Origin: Halorubrum sp. Atlit-26R | Lineage (GTDB): Archaea; Halobacteriota; Halobacteria; Halobacteriales; Haloferacaceae | Direction: 5' to 3' | NCBI RefSeq assembly: GCF_003666015.1 | Contig: NZ_QPLT01000007.1 | Span: forward strand, 124,001 to 188,000 | DNA: 64,000 nt | Notes under the pieces: model-generated | Seen by the model: only the letters and a program-made list of their open reading frames with translations | Database searches by the model: none | Told to the model about the DNA's origin: nothing | Program-made: the position numbers and the translations under genes | Part shown: positions 59,671 to 64,000 of the stretch, one piece after another | How positions within the stretch are numbered: the first letter of the stretch is position 1 | Layout: every line of letters begins with the position of its first letter

Positions 59671-60237
59671 ATGGGACGCGACGTGTCTAACCCCGACAAC
59701 CCGCAGGTGACGCTCCAGACCAACCACGGCGACATCGTCGTCGAGCTGTTCGCCGACCGCGCGCCGAAGACGGTCGAGAACTTCCTCGGCTTAGCGCGCC
59801 ACGACCCCGCCGCCGACGCGGAGCCCGCGCCGGAGACGAACACGTGGGAGGATCCCAAGACCGGCGAGGTCCGCGGCGACTCGCTGTACGAGGGGATCGT
59901 CTTCCACCGCGTCATCGACGACTTCATGATCCAGGGCGGCGACCCGATGGAGAACGGCCGCGGCGGCCCCGGCTACCAGTTCGACGACGAGTTCCACGAC
60001 GACCTCACCCACGACGGCCCCGGAATCCTCTCGATGGCGAACTCCGGCCCGAACACGAACGGCTCGCAGTTCTTCATCACGCTGGACGCGACCCCGCACC
60101 TCGACGGCAAACACGCCGTCTTCGGGCAAGTGATCGACGGGATGGACACCGTCGAGGAGATCGGCGGGGTGCCGACCGGCCGCAACGACGACCCCCGCGA
60201 GGCCGTCGAGATCGAGAAAGTCGACGTCGACGAGTAA
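59671..60237 (+). CDS. Cyclophilin-type peptidyl-prolyl isomerase
   Basis: A 188-residue enzyme speeding proline cis-trans change in protein folding. Phe-His-Arg-Val-Ile near 82-86 carries the catalytic Arg, Gln-Gly-Gly-Asp-Pro near 92 and Asn-Gly-Ser-Gln-Phe-Phe-Ile near 133 follow, and Phe-Gly-Gln-Val near 156 closes the fold. A 23-residue loop insert (about 45-67) resembles other haloarchaeal cyclophilins. ATG 59671 is used; GTG 59683 is also possible. Confidence 0.9.
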   Translation: MGRDVSNPDNPQVTLQTNHGDIVVELFADRAPKTVENFLGLARHDPAADAEPAPETNTWEDPKTGEVRGDSLYEGIVFHRVIDDFMIQGGDPMENGRGGPGYQFDDEFHDDLTHDGPGILSMANSGPNTNGSQFFITLDATPHLDGKHAVFGQVIDGMDTVEEIGGVPTGRNDDPREAVEIEKVDVDE

Positions 60238-60310
60238 CCTCGAACTCCGGGCCTCACCGCGACCTCGATCGCGTGGGCTCCCTTCCCACGCCGGGGGGAC
60301 TTGAGAAGAG

Positions 60311-60319
60311 TTAAATTAT
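60311..60319 (+). promoter_or_regulatory. TATA box of tRNA-Glu
   Basis: TTAAATTAT is 23-31 bases before the tRNA 5' end at 60342. Confidence 0.6.
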
Positions 60320-60341
60320 CCCCGACGTAAGCACCGTTCGC

Positions 60342-60450
60342 GCTCGGTTGGTGTAGTCCGGCCAATCATGTTGGCCTTTCGGCGGACGCGGCGCCTCGGC
60401 GCCGGTTCGGAAGTCAGCCGACGACCAGGGTTCAAATCCCTGACCGAGCA
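60342..60450 (+). tRNA. tRNA-Glu: tRNA-Glu (anticodon TTC) with 34-nt intron
   Basis: A 109-nt gene. The mature tRNA is 75 nt, with acceptor stem 60342-60348/60443-60449 and discriminator A. The anticodon stem is 60371-60375/60417-60421 and the anticodon TTC is at 60378-60380. The intron 60382-60415 lies after position 37, the usual archaeal place. A bulge-helix-bulge forms: helix 60376-60379/60410-60413, bulges 60380-60382 and 60414-60416, and an intron helix 60383-60387/60405-60409. Cleavage two bases into each bulge gives exactly this intron. Confidence 0.9.
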
Positions 60451-60578
60451 TCCACTCTCACACCGCGAGCGACGCGTCTCGTTCTCCGGTCGTCCGTTCC
60501 GTTCTCTGTTCAGTCCGTTCCGTTCTCCGGTCGGTACGAAGGGGAAGAATCACGGCCGTCGGTGACGGAGCGTCGGGT

Positions 60579-61790
60579 ATGAGCGACCGACCCGACGAGC
60601 GCGACGGCGACGACACCGCCGGTGACAACGGCGACGACGACCGCCGCTTCGAGACCCGCGCGATCCACGCCGGCCAAGAGCCGGACCCGGAGACGGGCGC
60701 GTTGATGACGCCGATTCACGCGAACTCGACGTACGAGCAGGACGCGCCCGGCGAGCACCGCGGCTACGAGTACAGCCGCACGGGGAACCCGACGCGCAGC
60801 GACCTCGAAGCGAACCTCGCCTCGCTGGAGTCGGGCAGCCACGCGCGCTGTTTCTCCTCCGGCATGGGCGCGATCAACACCGTCCTCAACCTCCTCTCGG
60901 CGGGCGACCACGTCGTCGCGGGCGACGACGTGTACGGCGGGACGCACCGGATCCTCACGCAGGTGTACGACGAGTACGACATCGACACGACGTTCGTCGA
61001 CACGACGGACCACGACGCGGTCCGGGACGCGATGCGCGAGGAGACGGAACTGGTGTGGGTCGAGACGCCGACGAACCCCCTGATGAACGTCAACGACATC
61101 GGCGCGCTCGCCGACGTCGCCCACGCGAACGACGCGCTCTGCGCGGTCGACAACACGTTCGCGACGCCGTACCTCCAGCGGCCGCTCGAACACGGCGCGG
61201 ACATCGTCTCCCAGTCGCTGACGAAGTACCTCGGCGGCCACTCCGACACCATCGGCGGCGCCCTGATCGTCGACGACGAGGAGTTGGACGAGCGGCTCGG
61301 CTTCTACCAGAACTCCGTCGGCGCGACGCCCGGCCCGTTCGACGCGTTCCTCGTCCTCCGCGGAACGAAGACGCTCCCGGTGCGGATGGACCGCCACTGC
61401 GAGAACGCGATGGCGCTCGCCGAGTGGCTGGAGGGCCACGACGCGGTCGAGCGCGTCTACTACCCCGGGCTGGAGTCGCACCCGGACCACGAGCTGGCGG
61501 CCGAACAGATGGACGACTTCGGCGGCATGCTCTCCTTCGAGCTCGACGGCACCCTCGAGGAGGCCTCGACCGTCGTGAGCGAGACCGAGGTGTTCACGCT
61601 CGCGGAGTCGCTCGGCGGCGTCGAGAGCCTGATCGAGCAGCCGGCCGCGATGACCCACGCCGCGATCCCCCGCGAGGAGCGGCTCGCGGCCGGCCTCACC
61701 GACGGGCTGATCCGGGTGTCGGTCGGAATCGAACACGTCGACGACATGAAGGCGGACCTTCAGGCGGCGTTCGACGCCGCGCTCTCGTAA
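60579..61790 (+). CDS. PLP-dependent cystathionine gamma-synthase-type enzyme
   Basis: A 403-residue Cys/Met-metabolism PLP enzyme. The PLP lysine is Lys216 in Ser-Leu-Thr-Lys-Tyr. Tyr-Glu-Tyr-Ser-Arg-Thr-Gly-Asn-Pro-Thr (63-72) and Glu-Thr-Pro-Thr-Asn-Pro near 162-167 are family marks, and Ser-Gly-Met-Gly-Ala-Ile near 94 holds the cofactor phosphate. It could be a cystathionine gamma-synthase, gamma-lyase or sulfhydrylase. Sequence alone does not decide. It follows tRNA-Glu by 128 bases. Confidence 0.85.
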   Translation: MSDRPDERDGDDTAGDNGDDDRRFETRAIHAGQEPDPETGALMTPIHANSTYEQDAPGEHRGYEYSRTGNPTRSDLEANLASLESGSHARCFSSGMGAINTVLNLLSAGDHVVAGDDVYGGTHRILTQVYDEYDIDTTFVDTTDHDAVRDAMREETELVWVETPTNPLMNVNDIGALADVAHANDALCAVDNTFATPYLQRPLEHGADIVSQSLTKYLGGHSDTIGGALIVDDEELDERLGFYQNSVGATPGPFDAFLVLRGTKTLPVRMDRHCENAMALAEWLEGHDAVERVYYPGLESHPDHELAAEQMDDFGGMLSFELDGTLEEASTVVSETEVFTLAESLGGVESLIEQPAAMTHAAIPREERLAAGLTDGLIRVSVGIEHVDDMKADLQAAFDAALS

Positions 61791-61898
61791 GGGTATCGTC
61801 GTCTTGGGACCCCCCGTTCGGACTGAATTCACCTGTTTCGGCTGTCCCTCACCGTTATTACTAAGCAGAATGTCAACACAACACCGTCTCGATAGATC

Positions 61899-62222
61899 AT
61901 GTCGGCACGCAACTGGACGCGGTCGATCGTTCCCGGCGGTAAGGTAACCACCTCGTGGGAGGCCGACCAAGTACACAGAGTTGAATACGAGGTGACGGTC
62001 CGGCAAGGCCCCGGCGTTAGTGTCTACGTCCTCGAGCAATCGGAACTCCGTCACGTCGAAAACGGTAACAATTTCAAATCGTTTAGCGACGCGACGAACG
62101 AGAACGTTTCGTGGGTACAAAACGCGAAGCGATTATCCGGCGGCGAGTACGGATTGCTCGTGTCAAATAACTTTCCATCGGCGGTTCAGGTAGAGATCTC
62201 CTGTGAGGTGGAAACGGTCTAA
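61899..62222 (+). CDS. Small beta-rich protein, unknown
   Basis: A 107-residue protein with alternating strands (Val-Glu-Tyr-Glu-Val-Thr-Val, Val-Ser-Val-Tyr-Val-Leu, Tyr-Gly-Leu-Leu-Val-Ser) and no helix-rich part, like a small beta sandwich. It has no signal peptide. It lies in a lower-GC pocket (61.8-62.3 kb). GTTATTACTAAG about 34-45 bases upstream may be the promoter. The function is unknown. Confidence 0.6.
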   Translation: MSARNWTRSIVPGGKVTTSWEADQVHRVEYEVTVRQGPGVSVYVLEQSELRHVENGNNFKSFSDATNENVSWVQNAKRLSGGEYGLLVSNNFPSAVQVEISCEVETV

Positions 62223-62331
62223 GCGGACTTCACCGCGGTTCCAGCCGTTTCTGAAATGCGAGACCATTTATAAACGATATCGAGTTTCGAAGACTCACCG
62301 ACGAAACGGGCCCGTCCGTGGACTGAAACCA

Positions 62332-62337
62332 TTTTTA
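62332..62337 (+). promoter_or_regulatory. TATA-like box of the hydroxyacid dehydrogenase gene
   Basis: TTTTTA lies 24-29 bases before ATG 62361. Confidence 0.45.
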
Positions 62338-62360
62338 CCGATCCCGGCGAGACTGCCTCC

Positions 62361-63308
62361 ATGAGCGATCCAGACGTCTTGGTGCTTCGCCAGACGATCC
62401 ACGGACTGGGGCCCGACGAACTGGCGGCGGCGATCCGCGAGCGACTCCCGGACGCCGAGGTGGCGCGGGCGCGAACCCCCGCGGAGGAGCGCGAGCTGAT
62501 CCGGAACGCGCGGGTCGCGGTCGGGCTCAACGTCGACGAGGAGCTGCTCGGCGCCGCGGAGAACTTGGAGCTATTCGCGTGCGTGTTCGCGGGGACGGGC
62601 CACCTGCCGCGCGACCTGCTCGCCGACCACGGGGTCGCCGTGACGAACGCCTCGGGCGTCCACGGGCCGAACATCGCCGAGCACGTCGTCGGGTCGATGA
62701 TCGCGCACGCGCGACAGTTCCACCGAGCGTACCGTCAGCAGTCCCGCCGCGAGTGGCGCACCTACGAGACCACGGAGGTGTACGGCTCGACCGTCGCCGT
62801 GGTGGGGCTCGGCGCCATCGGGCAGGCGGTCGTCGACCGGCTGGCGTCGTTCGACGTCGACACGGTCGGCGTGCGCTACTCCCCCGAGAAGGGCGGTCCG
62901 ACCGACGAGGTGTACGGGTTCGACGAGTTCCACGAGGCCGTCACCGACGCCGAGTACGTCGTGCTGGCGTGTCCGCTCACCGAGACGACGCGGGGGCTCG
63001 TCGACGCCGACGCGCTCCGGACGATGCGGCCCGACGCCGTCCTCGTCAACATCGCGCGCGGGCCGGTCGTCGACACCGACGCCTTAGTGACGGAGCTCCG
63101 GAACAACCGCATCCGCGGCGCGGCGCTGGACGTCACGGACCCGGAGCCCCTCCCCGAGGACCACCCGCTGTGGGGACTGTCGAACGCGACTATCACGCCG
63201 CACAACGCCGGCCACACGCCCGAGTACTACGAGCGCGTCGCGGACATCCTCGCCGACAACGTCTCGCGGCTGGACGCCGGCGACGAGCTCCGCAACCGAG
63301 TGGTCTGA
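62361..63308 (+). CDS. D-2-hydroxyacid dehydrogenase
   Basis: A 315-residue NAD(P)-dependent enzyme reducing 2-oxoacids. The Rossmann motif Gly-Leu-Gly-Ala-Ile-Gly is near 150-155. The catalytic set is seen as Arg in Ile-Ala-Arg-Gly-Pro-Val near 234, Glu in Asp-Pro-Glu-Pro-Leu near 263 and His in Thr-Pro-His-Asn near 283. The substrate is not known; the family includes phosphoglycerate, lactate and hydroxypyruvate enzymes. Confidence 0.85.
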   Translation: MSDPDVLVLRQTIHGLGPDELAAAIRERLPDAEVARARTPAEERELIRNARVAVGLNVDEELLGAAENLELFACVFAGTGHLPRDLLADHGVAVTNASGVHGPNIAEHVVGSMIAHARQFHRAYRQQSRREWRTYETTEVYGSTVAVVGLGAIGQAVVDRLASFDVDTVGVRYSPEKGGPTDEVYGFDEFHEAVTDAEYVVLACPLTETTRGLVDADALRTMRPDAVLVNIARGPVVDTDALVTELRNNRIRGAALDVTDPEPLPEDHPLWGLSNATITPHNAGHTPEYYERVADILADNVSRLDAGDELRNRVV

Positions 63309-63336
63309 GCCGACCGCGACGGATCGAATCTGCCTC

Positions 63337-63472
63337 AAATATATATCCCTATATATCAATATTTCTCCGTTAATACCGTTCCAGACGGTGCTTAGAGCGA
63401 CGATGGAGATCGTCGTTGACAGAAGAACCCCTACTCCCGAACGCAGGTATATATTTTGATCAAGATTAAGGT
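63337..63472 (+). promoter_or_regulatory. A/T-rich control region of the phoU-like gene
   Basis: An alternating A/T stretch with inverted symmetry (ATATATCCCTATATAT, 63341-63356) is followed by a second TATA-like GTATATATTTT (63446-63456) and TTAAGG (63467-63472) before ATG 63495. It stands out against the GC-rich flanks and may hold regulator sites. Confidence 0.45.
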
Positions 63473-63494
63473 GTTCCGCTCCGGAGGGCGAACC

Positions 63495-64000
63495 ATGGAA
63501 ACGCGGAAGGTCCAGGTCACCGGCGGTTCGACGTACACGGTCTCGATTCCGAAGACGTGGGCGACCGACAACGACGTCGAGGCCGGGACGGAGATCGAGT
63601 TCCACCCGGACGGCGACTCCCTGTTCCTCACGCCGCGGTCCGACGAAGAGCGGACGCGAGGGACGCTGGACATCGCCGACCTGACGGGACAGGCCCTCCA
63701 GCGCGCGGTGACGACGATGTACGTCAGCGGCTTCGACGTCATCGAACTGGAGGCCGCGGAGATCACCACCGAGCAGCGGTCGACGATCCGCGACGCGGTC
63801 CAGAGCCTCGTCGGGCTGGAGGTGTTAGAAGAGACGCGCGACCGCGTCGTCGTCCAGGACCTCCTCGACTCCTCGGAGCTTTCGATCCACAACGCGGTCA
63901 CGCGGATGCGGCTGATCTCGCTGTCGATGCTCGAGGACGCGATCACCGCGCTCGCGGAGCGCGACCACGACCTCGCGCGCGACGTGATCGGCCGCGACGA
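63495..64000 (+). CDS. AbrB-PhoU fusion phosphate regulator (partial)
   Basis: At least 168 residues, running off the window edge. Residues 1-45 form a SpoVT/AbrB-type DNA-binding beta domain (Lys-Val-Gln-Val-Thr-Gly-Gly-Ser-Thr-Tyr-Thr-Val-Ser-Ile-Pro-Lys-Thr-Trp). From about 120 the protein turns into helical PhoU repeats (Asn-Ala-Val-Thr-Arg-Met-Arg-Leu-Ile-Ser). This fusion is a common archaeal regulator of phosphate uptake. ATG 63495 places the AbrB domain at the very start. Confidence 0.85.
   Translation, partial: METRKVQVTGGSTYTVSIPKTWATDNDVEAGTEIEFHPDGDSLFLTPRSDEERTRGTLDIADLTGQALQRAVTTMYVSGFDVIELEAAEITTEQRSTIRDAVQSLVGLEVLEETRDRVVVQDLLDSSELSIHNAVTRMRLISLSMLEDAITALAERDHDLARDVIGRD

Overview
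The window is chromosomal DNA from a halophilic archaeon. The evidence is very high GC outside a few islands, acidic proteins, the archaeal gene set (Cdc48, AdkA-type adenylate kinase, archaeal AspRS, TrmB regulator, PAC2 protein, AbrB-PhoU fusion), many leaderless genes with a TATA-like box about 25 bases before the start, and a tRNA with an archaeal bulge-helix-bulge intron. It looks most like Halorubrum or a near relative, but I cannot fix the genus from sequence alone.

Layout. 1-5.1 kb: a structured repeat, an AI-2E-type membrane protein, an aldehyde dehydrogenase, a half-size FAD protein, a RarA-like helical protein and tRNA-Tyr. 5.1-8.4 kb: a lower-GC island beside tRNA-Tyr with duplicated tRNA 3' ends, a Panacea (DUF4065)/RelE-like toxin-antitoxin pair, an amber-interrupted small gene and small orphan genes. 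8.5-20.1 kb: secreted nuclease, a second structured repeat, helicase, adkA, a TPP enzyme, a Gfo/Idh oxidoreductase, a lipoprotein and a DUF418 membrane protein. 20.2-28.3 kb: HTH protein, third repeat, MATE exporter, MscS channel, PAC2 protein, TrmB regulator, small zinc proteins, UspA and a DJ-1 protein. 28.4-35.6 kb: a copper/nitrous-oxide-reductase accessory cluster (Sco1, TauE/SafE-like protein, tandem winged-helix regulator, nosY, nosF, nosD, nosL) with no nosZ. 35.7-44.2 kb: carB, a lipoprotein, small conserved proteins and cdc48. 44.2-54.2 kb: fourth repeat, larC, a decayed gene, aspS, lipoproteins, a VTT-domain protein, NAD kinase, a RAD55/KaiC ATPase with a long acidic tail and a membrane protein. 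54.3-64 kb: tRNA-Gly with tRNA-derived fragments, M28 peptidase, nadE, a regulator, truA, UspA, cyclophilin, intron-containing tRNA-Glu, a cystathionine gamma-synthase-type enzyme, a hydroxyacid dehydrogenase and a partial phoU.

The strongest unexplained signal is a family of four intergenic elements of about 375 bp (49-423, 10155-10560 reversed, 20887-21245, 44213-44586 reversed). Two copies are bounded by clear TATA-like inverted repeats. All four fold into the same three hairpins, and the stem sequences differ between copies in a base-pair-preserving way. They behave like a conserved structured RNA or a hairpin-based mobile element, not like protein genes. Secondary signals are a 34-nt intron in tRNA-Glu(UUC), direct and inverted tRNA 3'-end fragments beside two tRNA genes, and a NosL-like domain fused to NosD.
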